Source: Nemertoderma westbladi (taxonomy: Eukaryota > Xenacoelomorpha > Nemertodermatida > Nemertodermatidae). Taken from it: a stretch of DNA of 64,000 nucleotides. Made by a program: the position numbers and the translations under genes. A model generated the notes under the pieces. It did no database searches. It saw only the letters and a program-made list of their open reading frames with translations, and was not told where the DNA came from. The DNA is taken from the NCBI GenBank assembly GCA_032718475.1, contig JAUCBJ010003966.1, positions 25,251-89,250 on the forward strand, given 5' to 3'. Shown here piece by piece: positions 1 to 14,800 of the stretch. The stretch's first letter is position 1. Each line of letters opens with the position of its first letter.

Positions 1-534
1 ACCTAAAATACGGACACAGAAGTATACATATAGCAGGCATTATACAAAGAGGTTGACCTAAAATACGGACACAGAAGTATACATATAGCAGACATTATAC
101 AAAGAGGTTGACCTAATATACGGACACAGAAGTATACATATAGCAGACATTATACAAAGAGGTTGACCTAAAATACGGACACAGAAGTATACATATAGCA
201 GACATTATACACAGAGGTTGACCTAAAATACGGACACAGAAGTACACATATAGCAGACATTATACACAGAGGTTGACCTAAAATACGGACACAGAAGTAT
301 ACATATAGCAGACATTATACAAAGAGGTTGACCTAAAATACGGACACAGAAGTATACATATAGCAGACATTATACAAAGAGGTTGACCTAAAATACGGAC
401 ACATAAGTATACATATAGCAGACATTATACAAAGAGGTTGACCTAAAATACGGACACAGAAGTATACATATAGCAGACATTATACAAAGAGGTTGACCTA
501 AAATACGGACACAGAAGTATACAAATAGCAGACA
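1..534 (-). repeat. Array A: ~55 bp minisatellite derived from the intron 17/exon 18 acceptor
   Basis: About 9.7 tandem copies of a 55 bp unit, running off the left edge. On the minus strand each unit reads CCGTATTTTAG followed by GTCAACCTCTTTGTATAATG and TCTGCTAT. Read after the GAAAAGG end of exon 17 this gives GQPLCIMSA, the sequence that precedes the biotinyl-lysine motif AMKM in pyruvate carboxylases. The unit is thus ~28 nt of intron end plus ~27 nt of exon 18. The authentic exon 18 must continue to the left of base 1. Confidence 0.9.
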
Positions 535-781
535 TGTTTTGTAAATAGTAAACAGTATGCATTGGGGTAAATATAATTTATTTATATATAGTTAAAAATA
601 AAAACAAATTCCAATTTACATGAAAAAATCTAATTTTTAGTAAAATAACACTTCAAAGGATAAATGAATGTTATAGTTGTTGTGTCCTACAACAATTTAA
701 TTTTATCTGTTTAACGATTTAACATTTATTTTGTTACTAATTACCATATAAACTGTTTTTTTATGGTTTATTGAGACTAAC
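535..781. other. PC intron 17, unique part
   Basis: AT-rich single-copy intron between array A and the exon 17 donor. No gene or RNA structure recognised. Confidence 0.7.
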
Positions 782-1034
782 CCTTTTCAACAACGTCATC
801 TACATTAACTTTAACGTCTATGATTGATCCTGGCATTGGTGCCCCCACACTACCACGAACCCCCTTCAGAGCTTTGGGATGAACGTGAATCTCTTTCTGA
901 GCTTTGGTGTCCTTTATGTAAACGGATCGCAAACCCCCGTTCACCTCGAAGAATACCTCGCGTTCCCCCGCCGGGGTCAGGTCTCCCGTAGCCAGGAGTT
1001 TTATACGAATCGACTTACCCCGTTCTAATCCAAT
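782..1034 (-). CDS. PC: PC exon 17: start of biotin carrier domain (APMPG)
   Basis: Residues 1058-1141 read [20 protein letters not shown] through [20 protein letters not shown] to [20 protein letters not shown] and KG. APMPG is the first half of the biotinyl/lipoyl fold; the second half with the biotinylated lysine is in exon 18. Acceptor GTGTTTAG; donor AAAAGG|GTTAGT, phase 1, which joins in frame to GTCAACCT (GQPLC) of exon 18. Confidence 0.95.
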
Positions 1035-1458
1035 CTAAACACATTTACAATATGATATTTCCAGCAACATATTTCAATGCCAGTAAAATACACAAATCAA
1101 CAAAATGTGTAGTCAGTAAGAATTATTTAATATCGCAATGCTAAAATGTTGACAATATTATCTAATGATATTAGCAGACGATTTGACGCGACAATTTATT
1201 ACTAGGCGATATCATTGATATTAATTGAGGATAACCAACCAACTTCGGCATTAGTGGCACAAATCATAAACTTTAATCTTCAGATCCACATCATAAAAAA
1301 AACAGGTATCTGTATTACATTTTTCACCGGAATCAATGTATGGTAGGGGAATAAATTGTTACTAATGTGCACTGATTGGTCACACAGACACCTACGGAAC
1401 GATTAATTAAACACAATCGATAATAATAGCATTAGATTATATTGGCACAGGAACTCAC
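1035..1458. other. PC intron 16
   Basis: AT-rich intron of 424 bp without tandem repeats. Nothing further recognised. Confidence 0.85.
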
Positions 1459-1710
1459 ATCAATTTCCTCAGCCACATTAGCACCAACGAAGAAGTTCCT
1501 TGTGTTGACAGCCGTTACTGGTCCGTAAAGGTCGACGAAGTTGAGGTAATCATCGGTGACCTTTGGGTAAAGAGCGGCGCTGACTACTTCCTGGTCCCGT
1601 ATGTCGTGATTTGGATGCTTAGCAACCAGCTCCGCTCGCAGTTTATCGAAATCCAAATCGGGAAGCGACTCTCCCGGACGTCCTTCTAATACCGGTTTAC
1701 CTTTTAGAAC
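1459..1710 (-). CDS. PC: PC exon 16: region before biotin carrier domain
   Basis: Residues 974-1057 read VLKGKPVLEGRPGESLPDLD through VVSAALYPKV to FFVGANVAEEID, colinear with animal PC (EGRPG, SAAxYP, NTRxFxxG). Acceptor TATGTTTTAG; donor GAT|GTGAGT; phase 0 at both ends. Confidence 0.95.
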
Positions 1711-1978
1711 CTAAAACATAAGGGCCGCCATTCTCTTCAAAAGATTCTAGAAGATTTACAAACTAGAAATATCACTGTACTTAACTTTTGCAATGGATAT
1801 TTAATAATTCGAATTGTGATCCTCTACTAACAGCCCAGACAACGGCATTTCGCAACAACAATAACTTAAGTCTCTCTTACATCCATTCATTAATTTAAAT
1901 TGAAAATATTTGGATATTGTTGAGACTCAGATACATTCGTTACCAATTAACTTTATGCAGTAAATATGTTCTTTAAAC

Positions 1979-4900
1979 GTAACGGTTCCGCGACGGATCC
2001 ATATAAACTAACCTACTCCGCAACGGTTCCGGATCCATATAAACTAACCTACTCCGCAACGGTTCCGGATCCATATAAACTAACTTACTCCGCAACGGTT
2101 CCGGATCCATATAAACTAACCTACTCCGCAACGGTTCCGGATCCATATAAACTAACCTACTCCACAACGGTTCCGGATCCATATAAACTAACCAACTCCG
2201 CAACGGTCCGGATCCATATAAACTAACCTACTCCGCAACAGTTCCGGATCCATATAAACTAACCTACTCCGCAACGGTTCCGGATCCATATAAACTAACC
2301 TACTCCGCCGACGGTTCCGGATCCATATAAACTAACCTACTCCACAACGGTTCCAGATCCATATAAACTAACCTACTCCGCAACGGTTCCGGATCCATAT
2401 AAACTAACCTACTCCGCAACGGTTCCGGATCCATATAAACTAACCTTACACCGCAACGGTTCCGGATCCATATAAACTAACCTACTCCGCAACGGTTCCG
2501 GATCCATATAAACTAACCTACTCCGCAACGGTTCCGGATCCATATAAACTAACCTACTCCGCAACGGTTCCGGATCCATATAAACTAACCTACTCCGCCG
2601 ACGGTTCCGGATCCATATAAACTAACCTACTCCACAACGGTTCCAGATCCATATAAACTAACCTACTCCGCAACGGTTCCGGATCCATATAAACTAACCT
2701 ACTCCGCAACGGTTCCGGATCCATATAAACTAACCTTACACCGCAACGGTTCCGGATCCATATAAACTAACCTACTCCGCAACGGTTCCGGATCCATATA
2801 AACTAACCTACTCCGCAACGGTTCCGCATCCATATAAACTAACCTACTCCGCAACGGTTCCGGATCCATATAAACTAACCTACTCCGCAACGGTTCCGGA
2901 TCCATATAAACTAACCTACTCCGCAACGGTTCCGGATCCATATAAACTAACCTACTCCGCAACGGTTCCGGATCCATATAAACTAACCTACTCCGCAACG
3001 GTTCCGGATCCATATAAACTAACCTTACACCGCAACGGTTCCGGATCCATATAAACTAACCTACTCCGCAACGGTTCCGGATCCATATAAACTAACCTAC
3101 TACGCAACGGTTCCGGATCCATATAAACTAACCTACTTCGTAACGGTTCCAGATCCATATAAACTAACCTTACACCGCAACGGTTCCGGATCCATATAAA
3201 CTAACCTACTCCGCAACGGTTCCGGATCCATATAAACTAACCTACTCCGCAACGGTTCCGCATCCATATAAACTAACCTACTCCGCAACGGTTCCGGATC
3301 CATATAAACTAACCTACTCCGCAACGGTTCCGGATCCATATAAACTAACCTACTCCGCAACGGTTCCGGATCCATATAAACTAACCTACTCCGCAACGGT
3401 TCCGGATCCATATAAACTAACCTACTCCGCAACGGTTCCGCATCCATATAAACTAACCTACTCCGCAACGGTTCCGGATCCATATAAACTAACCTACTCC
3501 GCAACGGTTCCGGATCCATATAAACTAACCTACTCCGCAACGGTTCCGGATCCATATAAACTAACCTACTCCGCAACGGTTCCGGATCCATATAAACTAA
3601 CCTTACACCGCAACGGTTCCGGATCCATATAAACTAACCTACTCCGCAACGGTTCCGGATCCATATAAACTAACCTACTACGCAACGGTTCCGGATCCAT
3701 ATAAACTAACCTACTTCGCAACGGTTCCGGATCCATATAAACTAACCTACTACGCAACGGTTCCGGATCCATATAAACTAACCTACTCCGCAACGGTACC
3801 GGATCCATATAAACTAACCTACTCCGCAACGGTTCCGGGACCACATAAACTAACCTTACTCCGCAACGGTTCCGGATCCATATGAACTAACCTACTCCGC
3901 AACGGTTCCGGATGCATATAAACTAACCTACTACGCAACGGTTCCGGATCCATATAAACTAACCTACTTCGTAACGGTTCCAGATCCATATAAACTAACC
4001 TTACACCGCAACGGTTCCGGATCCATATAAACTAACCTACTCCGCAACGGTTCCGGATCCATATAAACTAACCTACTCCGCAACGGTTCCGCATCCATAT
4101 AAACTAACCTACTCCGCAACGGTTCCGGATCCATATAAACTAACCTACTCCGCAACGGTTCCGGATCCATATAAACTAACCTACTCCGCAACGGTTCCGG
4201 ATCCATATAAACTAACCTACTCCGCAACGGTTCCGGATCCATATAAACTAACCTACTCCGCAACGGTTCCGCATCCATATAAACTAACCTACTCCGCAAC
4301 GGTTCCGGATCCATATAAACTAACCTACTCCGCAACGGTTCCGGATCCATATAAACTAACCTACTCCGCAACGGTTCCGGATCCATATAAACTAACCTAC
4401 TCCGCAACGGTTCCGGATCCATATAAACTAACCTTACACCGCAACGGTTCCGGATCCATATAAACTAACCTACTCCGCAACGGTATCGGGACCACATAAA
4501 CTAACCTTACTCCGCAACGGTTCCGGATCCATATAAACTAACCTACTCCGCAACGGTTCCGGATCCATATAAACTAACCTACTACGCAACGGTTCCGGAT
4601 CCATATAAACTAACCTACTCCGCAACGGTACCGGATCCATATAAACTAACCTACTCCGCAACGGTTCCGGGACCACATAAACTAACCTTACTCCGCAACG
4701 GTTCCGGATCCATATGAACTAACCTACTCCGCAACGGTTCCGGATGCATATAAACTAACCTACTACGCAACGGTTCCGGATCCATATAAACTAACCTACT
4801 CCGCAACGGTTCCGAATCCATATAAACTAACCTACTCCGCAACGGTTCCGGATCCATATAAACTAACCTACTCCGCAACGGTTCCGGATCCATATAAACT

Positions 4901-7782
4901 AACCTACTCCGCAACGGTTCCGGATCCATATAAACTAACCTTACTCCGCAACGGTTCCGGATCCATATAAACTAACCTACTACGCAACGGTTCCGGATCC
5001 ATATAAACTAACCTACTCCGCAACGGTTCCGAATCCATATAAACTAACCTACTCCGCAACGGTTCCGGATCCATATAAACTAACCTATTCCGCAACGGTT
5101 CCGGATCCATATAAACTAACCTACTCCACAACGGTTCCGGATCCATATAAACTAACCTACTCCGCAACGGTACCGGATCCATATAAACTAACCTACTCCG
5201 CAACGGTACCGGATCCATATAAACTAACCTACTCCGCAACGGTACCAGATCCATATAAACTAACCTACTCCGCAACGGTTCCGGGACCACATAAACTAAC
5301 CTTACTCCGCAACGGTTCCGGATCCATATAAACTAACCTACTCCGCAACGGTTCCGGATCCATATAAACTAACCTACTCCGCAACGGTTCCGGATCCATA
5401 TAAACTAACCTACTCCGCAACGGTTCCGGATCCATATAAACTAACCTACTCCGCAACGGTTCCGGATCCATATAAACTAACCTACTCCGCAACGGTTCCG
5501 GATCCATATAAACTAACCTACTCCGCAACGGTTCCGGATCCATATAAACTAACCTACTCCGCAACGGTTCCGGATCCATATAAACTAACCTACTCCGCAA
5601 CGGTTCCGGATCCACATAAACTAACCTACTCCGCAACGGTTCCGGATCCATATAAACTAACCTACTCCGCAACGGTTCCGGATCCATATAAACTAACCTA
5701 CTCCGCAACGGTTCCGGATCCATATAAACTAACCTACTCCGCAACGGTTCCGGATCCATATAAACTAACCTACTCCGCAACGGTTCCGGATCCATATAAA
5801 CTAACCTACTCCGCAACGGTTCCGGATCCATATAAACTAACCTTACACCGCAACGGTTCCGGATCCATATAAACTAACCTACTCCGCAACGGTTCCGGAT
5901 CCATATAAACTAACCTACTCCGCAACGGTTCCAGATCCATATAAACTAACCTACTCCGCAACGGTTCCGGATCCATATAAACTAACCTACTCCGCAACGG
6001 TTCCGGATCCATATAAACTAACCTACTCCGCAACGGTTCCGGATCCATATAAACTAACCTACTCCGCAACGGTTCCGGATCCATATAAATTAACCTTCCT
6101 TACTCCGCAACGGTTCCGGATCCATATAAACTAACCTACTCCGCAACGGTTCCGGATCCATATAAACTAACCTACTCCGCAACGGTTCCGGATCCATATA
6201 AACTAACCTACTCCGCAACGGTTCCGGATCCATAGAAACTAACCCTACTCCGCAACGGTTCCGGATCCATATAAACTAACCTACTCCGCAACGGTTCCGG
6301 ATCCATATAAACTAACCTACTCCGCAACGGTTCCGGATCCATATAAACTAACCTACTCCGCAAGGGTTCCGGATCCACATAAACTAACCTACTCCGCAAC
6401 GGTTCCGGATCCATATAAACTAACCTACTCCGCAACGGTTCCGGATCCATATAAACTAACCTACTCCACAACGGTTCCGGATCCATATAAACTAACCTAC
6501 TCCGCAACGGTTCCGGATCCATATAAACTAACCTACTCCGCAACGGTTCCGGATCCATATAAACTAACCTACTCCGCAACGGTTCCGGATCCATATAAAC
6601 TAACCTACTCCGCAACGGTTCCGGATCCATATAAACTAACCTACTCCGCAACGGTTCCGGATCCATATAAACTAACCTACTCCGCAACGGTTCCGGATCC
6701 ATATAAACTAACCTTACACCGCAACGGTTCCGGATCCATATAAACTAACCTACTCCGCAACGGTTCCGGATCCATATAAACTAACCTACTCCGCAACGGT
6801 TCCGGATCCACATAAACTAACCTACTCCGCAACGGTTCCGGATCCATATAAACTAACCTACTCCGCAACGGTTCCGGGTCCATATAAACTAACCTACTCC
6901 GCAACGGTTCCGGATCCATATAAACTAACCTACTCCGCAACGGTTCCGGATCCATATAAACTAACCTACTCCGCAACGGTTCCGGATCCATATAAACTAA
7001 CCTACTCCACAACGGTTCCAGATCCATATAAACTAACCTACTCCACAACGGTTCCGGATCCATATAAACTAACCTACTCCACAACGGTTCCGGATCCATA
7101 TATACTAACCTACTCCGCAACGGTTCCGGATCCATATAAACTAACCTTACTCCGCAACGGTTCCGGATCCATATAAACTAACCTACTCCGCAACGGTTCC
7201 GGATCAATATAAACTAACCTACTCCGCAACGGTACCGGATCCATATAAACTAACCTTACACCGCAACGGTTCCGGATCCATATAAACTAACCTTACTCCG
7301 CAACGGTTCCGGATCCATATAAACTAACCTACTCCGCAACGGTTCCGGATCCATATAAACTAACCTACTCCGCAACGGTTCCGGATCCATATAAACTAAC
7401 CTACTCCGCAACGGTTCCGGATCCATATAAACTAACCTACTCCACAACGGTTCCGGATCCATATAAACTAACCTACTCCGCAACGGTTCCGGATCCATAT
7501 AAACTAACCTACTCCGCAACGGTTCCGGATCCATATAAACTAACCTACTACGCAACGGTTCCGGATCCATATAAACTAACCTACTCCGCAACGGTTCCGG
7601 ATCCATATAAACTAACCTACTCCGCAACGGTTCCGGATCCATATAAACTAACCTACTCCGCAACGGTTCCGGATCCATATAAACTAACCTACTCCGCAAC
7701 GGTTCCGGATCCATATAAATTAACCTACTCCGCAACGGTTCCGGATCCATATAAACTAACCTTACTCCGCAATGGTTCCGGA
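1979..7782 (-). repeat. Array B: ~160 copies of a 36 bp minisatellite derived from the exon 15 donor
   Basis: On the minus strand the unit is CCGGAACCGTTGCGGAGTAG followed by GTTAGTTTATATGGAT. The first 20-21 bases are the end of exon 15 (PEPLRSK) and the rest is the donor GTTAGT plus the first intron bases. Most units are 36 bp; an occasional 37 bp unit keeps the original AGTAAG|GTTAGT. The array fills intron 15 from the exon to within ~270 bp of exon 16. A block at 3133-3591 recurs at 3964-4422 (831 bp offset) with the same translation. Long open frames on both strands arise because 36 is a multiple of three. Confidence 0.97.
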
Positions 7783-7940
7783 TAACCACCATATGGTTCC
7801 CCCAGATGGCCTTGCAGGAACTCGACAACCGATAATGGCAGACTAAGATCCCCAGCTCTTTGCTCCACCATCTCTGGAGTCAGGCGATTCTGTACCATAA
7901 ACTGGGCCAAATCCCCAACCACTTTTGATGATGGTGTAAC
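7761..7940 (-). CDS. PC: PC exon 15: allosteric/tetramerisation region
   Basis: Residues 914-973 run from [20 protein letters not shown] through [17 protein letters not shown] to PEPLRSK. The donor is AGTAAG|GTTAGT. The last 21 exon bases and this donor are the seed of the 36 bp-unit array that fills intron 15. Reading past the donor in the PC frame meets TAG within about one repeat unit. Confidence 0.96.
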
Positions 7941-8658
7941 CTAGACAACACGAAATATGAAATTAATTAATGTGAACATGAAGATAGGGGGTGACACCTC
8001 CAAATTAGTGAAAAACAGAACCTTTTCGATATTACTTTTATTTCACTAATTTAAGTGATGGAAAATACTTTCTGCGACTAAAATTTGTGGATGTCTTTCT
8101 ACTCACTAATTTATTAGAAAAAAGGCATTCTTTCTGCTCAGAAATTTAATTGAATGAAAGTCTTTCGAGAAACTAGTAATATTAATTTCTGAAAAAAATG
8201 ATTTTTTCTCAGTAATTTTGGTGTGTAATTAACAGAATCCACCCAAAGTACCCTTTAATTGAAATAATTGGTAGAAACAATAAAAATGGTCATTTAATTA
8301 TGGTATTCGCTTCCCTCGTGGTAATGGAAAGAGTTTAAAAATCTCAAAACATGAGGAAAATATCAGGAAAATCACTTAGGTCCCCAACAAAAACAAGACC
8401 AAACACAAACAACTCTCTGCTTGCAATCATTGCCATACAGTATTTTAGAAAACATTATTTTTAAGTGCATTACATTAAACATTATTACATTTTTTTTTTC
8501 ACATTGTGCGAAATCATGTTAAATAAAATCTGATGTAATTTTTCGTGTGGAAGGGGGTGGGGAGTCCCAAAAGAACATGGAATATGACTATAGATTCATT
8601 GGAGGCCTCTTCGTTGTAGGAAGTTCATTAAGGGAGCTTTGGATGGCGAATTATTTAC
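7941..8658. other. PC intron 14
   Basis: 718 bp of ordinary AT-rich intron. No tandem array or mobile element recognised. Confidence 0.8.
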
Positions 8659-8774
8659 CTTAATTAAGTCACCAAGAAGCTGATTGGCTTGGCTGTAGGC
8701 CTTCTTAACCTCTTCAAATCGACTACCAAGACCAAGGCTGTGTGACTGGAACTGTAGGTTAGTGTACTGTCCAC
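8659..8774 (-). CDS. PC: PC exon 14: post-carboxyltransferase helical region
   Basis: Residues 875-913 read [19 protein letters not shown] then [19 protein letters not shown]. It joins the NEIPG end of exon 13 in frame across a 10 kb intron. Acceptor AATTCCATAG; donor ATTAAG|GTAAAT; phase 0. Confidence 0.95.
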
Positions 8775-8897
8775 CTATGGAATTATTTATTATAAATTAG
8801 TAATAACGATTTCGTTGATTAATTAATTCGCCTAAGTTAAGATATCCGAAGATATTTTACACAATTGACACATTGCTCATCGACTAAGAAGGTTCGT

Positions 8898-11800
8898 GAA
8901 GATAAAGGTGTTAAAAATAGATAAAAAGATACAGGTGCTAAAAATAGATAAAAAGATACAGGTGCTAAAAATAGATAAAACGATACAGGTGTTAAAAATA
9001 GATAAAACGATACAGGTGTTAAAAATAGATAAAAAGATACAGGTGTTAAAAATAGATAAAACGATACAGGTGTGAAAAATAGATAAAAAGATACAGGTGT
9101 TAAAAATAGATAAAAATATACAGGTGTTAAAAATAGATAAAAAGATACAGGTGTTAAAAATAGATAAAAAAGATACAGGTGTTAAAAATAGATAAAAATA
9201 TACAGGTGTTAAAAATAGATAAAACGATACAGGTGTTAAAAATAGATAAAAAGATACAGGTGTTAAAAATAGATAAAAATATACAGGTGTTAAAAATAGA
9301 TAAAACGATACAGGTGTTAAAAATAGATAAAAAGATACAGGTGTTAAAAATAGATAAAACGATACAGGTGTCAAAAATAGATAAAAAGATACAGGTGTTA
9401 AAAATAGATAAAAATATACAGGTGTTAAAAATAGATAAAACGATACAGGTGCTAAAAATAGATAAAAAGATACAGGTGTTAAAAATAGATAAAAAGATAC
9501 AGGTGTTAAAAATAGATAAAAAGATACAGGTGTTAAAAATAGATAAAACGATACAGGTGTTAAAAATAGATAAAAAGATACAGGTGTTAAAAATAGATAA
9601 AAAGATACAGGTGTTAAAAATAGATAAAAAGATACAGGTGTTAAAAATAGATAAAACGATACAGGTGTTAAAAATAGATAAAAAGATACAGGTGTTAAAA
9701 ATAGATAAAACGATACTGGTGTTAAAAATGGATAAAAAGATACAGGTGTTAAAAATAGATAAAACGATACAGGTGTTAAAAATAGATAAAAAGATACAGG
9801 TGTTAAAAATAGATAAAACGATACAGGTGTTAAAAATAGATAAAAAGATACAGGTGTTAAAAATAGATAAAAAGATACAGGTGTTAAAAATAGATAAAAA
9901 GATACAGGTGTTAAAAATAGATAATAAGATACAGGTGTTAAAAGTAGATAAAAAGATACAGGTGTTAAAAATAGATAAGATACAGGTGTTAAAAATAGAT
10001 AAAAAGATACAGGTTTTAAAAATAGATAAAAAAGATACAGGTGTTAAAAATAAATAAAACGATACAGGTGTTAAAAATAGATAAAAAAGATACAGGTGTT
10101 AAAAATAGATAAAAAGATACAGGTGTTAAAAATAGATAAAAAGATACAGGTGCTAAAAATAGATAAAAAGATACAGGTGTTAAAAATAGATAAAAAGATA
10201 CAGGTGTTAAAAATAGATAAAAAGATACAGGTTTTAAAAATAGATAAAAAAGATACAGGTGTTAAAAATAAATAAAACGATACAGGTGTTAAAAATAGAT
10301 AAAAAAGATACAGGTGTTAAAAATAGATAAAAAGATACAGGTGTTAAAAATAGATAAAAAGATACAGGTGCTAAAAATAGATAAAAAGATACAGGTGTTA
10401 AAAATAGATAAAAAGATACAGGTGTTAAAAATAGATAAAAAAAGATACAGGTGTTAAAAATAGATAAAAAGATACAGGTGTTAAAAATAGATAAAAAGAT
10501 ACAGGTGCTAAAAATAGATAAAAAGATACAGGTGCTAAAAATAGATAAAAAGATGCAGGTGTTAAAAATAGATAATAAGATACAGGTGTTAAAAATAGAT
10601 AAACCGATACAGGTGTTAAAAATAGATAAAAAGATAAAGGTGTTAAAAATAGATAAAAAGATACAGGTGTTAAAAATAGATAAAACGATACAGGTGTTAA
10701 AAATAAATAAAAAGATACAGGTGTTAAAAATAGATAAAAAGATACAGGTGTTAAAAATAGATAAAACGATACAGGTGTTAAAAATAGATAAAAAGATACA
10801 GGTGTTAAAAATAGATAAGATACAGGTGTTAAAAATAGATAAAAAGATAAAGGTGTTAAAAATAGATAAAAAGATACAGGTGTTAAAAATAGATAAAACG
10901 ATACAGGTGTTAAAAATAGATAAAAAGATACAGGTGTTAAAAATAGATAAGATACAGGTGTTAAAAATAGATAAAAAGATACATGTGTTAAAAATAGATA
11001 AAAAGATAAAGGTGTTAAAAATAGATAAAAAGATACAGGTGTTAAAAATAGATAAAAAAGATACAAGTGTTAAAAATAGATAATAAGATACAGGTGTTAA
11101 AAATAGATAAAAAGATATAGGTGTTAAAAATAGATAAAAAAGATACAGGTGTTAAAAATAGATAAAACGATACAGGTGTTAAAAATAGATAAAAAAGATA
11201 CAGGTGTTAAAAATAGATAAAAAGATACAGGTGTTAAAAATAGATAAGATACAGGTGTTAAAAATAGATAAAAAGATATAGGTGTTAAAAATAGATAAAA
11301 AAGATACAGGTGTTAAAAATAGATAAAACGATACAGGTGTTAAAAATATATAAAAAAGATACAGGTGTTAAAAATAGATAAAAAGATACAGGTGTTAAAA
11401 ATAGATAAAAAGATACAGGTGTTAAAAATAGATAAAAAGATACAGGTTTTAAAAATAGATAAAAAAGATACAGGTGTTAAAAATAAATAAAACGATACAG
11501 GTGTTAAAAATATATAAAAAAGATACAGGTGTTAAAAATAGATAAAACGATACAGGTGTTAAAAATAAATAAAAAGATACAGGTGTTAAAAATAGATAAA
11601 AAAGATACAGGTGTTAAAAATAGATAAAAAGATACAGGTGTTAAAAATAGATAAAAAGATACAGGTGTTAAAAACAGATAAAAAGATACAGGTGTTAAAA
11701 ATAGATAAAAAGATACAGGTGTTAAAAACAGATAAAAAGATAAAGGTGTTAAAAATAAATAAAAAGATACAGGTGTTAAAAATAGATAAAAAGATACAGG

Positions 11801-14800
11801 TGTTAAAAATAGATAAAAAGATACAGGTGTTAAAAATAGATAAAAAGATACAGGTGTTAAAAATAGATAAAAAGATACAGGTGTTAAAAACAGATAAAAA
11901 GATAAAGGTGTTAAAAATAAATAAACAAGATACAGGTGTTAAAAATAGATAAAAAGATACAGGTGTTAAAAACAGATAAAAAGATACAGGTGTTAAAAAT
12001 AGATAAAAAGATACAGGTGTTAAAAACAGATAAAAAGATACAGGTGTTAAAAATAGATAAGATACAGGTGTTAAAAATAGATAAAAAGATACAGGTGTTA
12101 AAAACAGATAAAAAGATACAGGTGTTAAAAATAGATAAAAAGATACAGGTGTTAAAAATAGATAAAAAGATACAGGTGTTAAAAATAGATAAAAAGATAC
12201 AGGTGTTAAAAATAGATAAAAAGATAAAGGTGTTAAAAATAAATAAAAAGATACAGGTGTTAAAAATAGATAAAAAGATACAGGTGTTAAAAATAGATAA
12301 AAAGATACAGGTGTTAAAAATAGATAAGATACAGGTGTTAAAAATAAATAAAAAGATACAGGTGTTAAAAATAGATAAAAAGATACAGGTGTTAAAAATA
12401 GATAAGATACAGGTGTTAAAAATAGATAAAAAGATACAGGTGTTAAAAATAGATAAGATACAGGTGTTAAAAATAGATAAAAAGATACAGGTGTTAAAAA
12501 CAGATAAAAAGATAAAGGTGTTAAAAATAAATAAACAAGATACAGGTGTTAAAAATAGATAAAAAGATACAGGTGTTAAAAATAGATAAGATACAGGTGT
12601 TAAAAATAAATAAAAAGATACAGGTGTTAAAAATAGATAAAAAGATACAGGTGTTAAAAATAGATAAGATACAGGTGTTAAAAATAAATAAAAAGATACA
12701 GGTGTTAAAAATAGATAAAAAGATACAGGTGTTAAAAATAGATAAAAAGATACAGGTGTTAAAAATAGATAAAAAGATACAGGTGTTAAAAATAGATAAA
12801 AAGATACAGGTGTTAAAAATAGATAAAAAGATACAGGTGTTAAAAATAGATAAGATACAGGTGTTAAAAATAGATAAAAAGATACAGGTGTTAAAAATAG
12901 ATAAACCGATACAGGTGTTAAAAATAGATAAAAAGATACAGGTGTTAAAAATAGATAAAAAGATACAGGTGTTAAAAATAGATAAAAAAGATACAGGTGT
13001 TAAAAATAGATAAAAAGATACAGGTGTTAAAAATAGATAAAAATATACAGGTGTTTAAAACAGATAAAAAGATACAGGTGTTAAAAATAGATAAAAAGAT
13101 ACAGGTGTTAAAAATAGATAAACCGATACAGGTGTTAAAAATAGATAAAAAGATACAGGTGTTAAAAATAGATAAAACGATACAGGTGTTAAAAATAGAT
13201 AAAAAGATACAGGTGTTAAAAATAGATAAAAAGATACAGGTGTTAAAAATAGATAAAAATATACAGGTGTTTAAAACAGATAAAAAGATACAGGTGTTAA
13301 AAATAGATAAAAAAGATACAGGTGTTAAAAATAGATAAAAAGATACAGGTGTTAAAAATAGATAAAAAAGATACAGGTGTTAAAAATAGATAAAAAGATA
13401 CAGGTGTTAAAAATAGATAAAAATATACAGGTGTTTAAAACAGATAAAAAGATACAGGTGTTAAAAATAGATAAAAAAGATACAGGTGTTAAAAATAGAT
13501 AAAAAGATACAGGTGTTAAAAATAGATAAAAAGATACAGGTGTTAAAAATAGATAAAAAGATACAGGTGCTAAAAATAGATAAAAAGATACAGGTGTTAA
13601 AAATAGATAAAAAGATACAGGTGTTAAAAATAGATAAAAATATACAGGTGTTTAAAACAGATAAAAAGATACAGGTGTTAAAAATAGATAAAAAAGATAC
13701 AGGTGTTAAAAATAGATAAAAAGATACAGGTGTTAAAAATAGATAAAAAGATACAGGTGTTAAAAATAGATAAAACGATACAGGTGTTAAAAATAGATAA
13801 AAAGATACAGGTGTTAAAAATAGATAAAAAGATACAGGTGTTAAAAATAGATAAAAAGATACAGGTGTTAAAAATAGATAAAACGATACAGGTGTTAAAA
13901 ATAGATAAAAAGATACAGGTGTTAAAAATAGATAAAACGATACTGGTGTTAAAAATGGATAAAAAGATACAGGTGTTAAAAATAGATAAAACGATACAGG
14001 TGTTAAAAATAGATAAAAAGATACAGGTGTTAAAAATAGATAAAACGATACAGGTGTTAAAAATAGATAAAAAGATACAGGTGTTAAAAATAGATAAAAA
14101 GATACAGGTGTTAAAAATAGATAAAAAGATACAGGTGTTAAAAATAGATAATAAGATACAGGTGTTAAAAGTAGATAAAAAGATACAGGTGTTAAAAATA
14201 GATAAGATACAAGTGTTAAAAATAGATTAAAAGATACAGGTTTTAAAAATAGATAAAAAAGATACAGGTGTTAAAAATAAATAAAACGATACAGGTGTTA
14301 AAAATAGATAAAAAAGATACAGGTGTTAAAAATAGATAAAAAGATACAGGTGTTAAAAATAGATAAAAAGATACAGGTGCTAAAAATAGATAAAAAGATA
14401 CAGGTGTTAAAAATAGATAAAAAGATACAGGTGTTAAAAATAGATAAAAAGATACAGGTTTTAAAAATAGATAAAAAAGATACAGGTGTTAAAAATAAAT
14501 AAAACGATACAGGTGTTAAAAATAGATAAAAAAGATACAGGTGTTAAAAATAGATAAAAAGATACAGGTGTTAAAAATAGATAAAAAGATACAGGTGCTA
14601 AAAATAGATAAAAAGATACAGGTGTTAAAAATAGATAAAAAGATACAGGTGTTAAAAATAGATAAAAAAAGATACAGGTGTTAAAAATAGATAAAAAGAT
14701 ACAGGTGTTAAAAATAGATAAAAAGATACAGGTGCTAAAAATAGATAAAAAGATACAGGTGCTAAAAATAGATAAAAAGATGCAGGTGTTAAAAATAGAT

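Noticed and set aside
1979-7782. CRISPR-like direct repeats
   Set aside because: Units are head to tail with no unique spacers, and the DNA is eukaryotic with introns.
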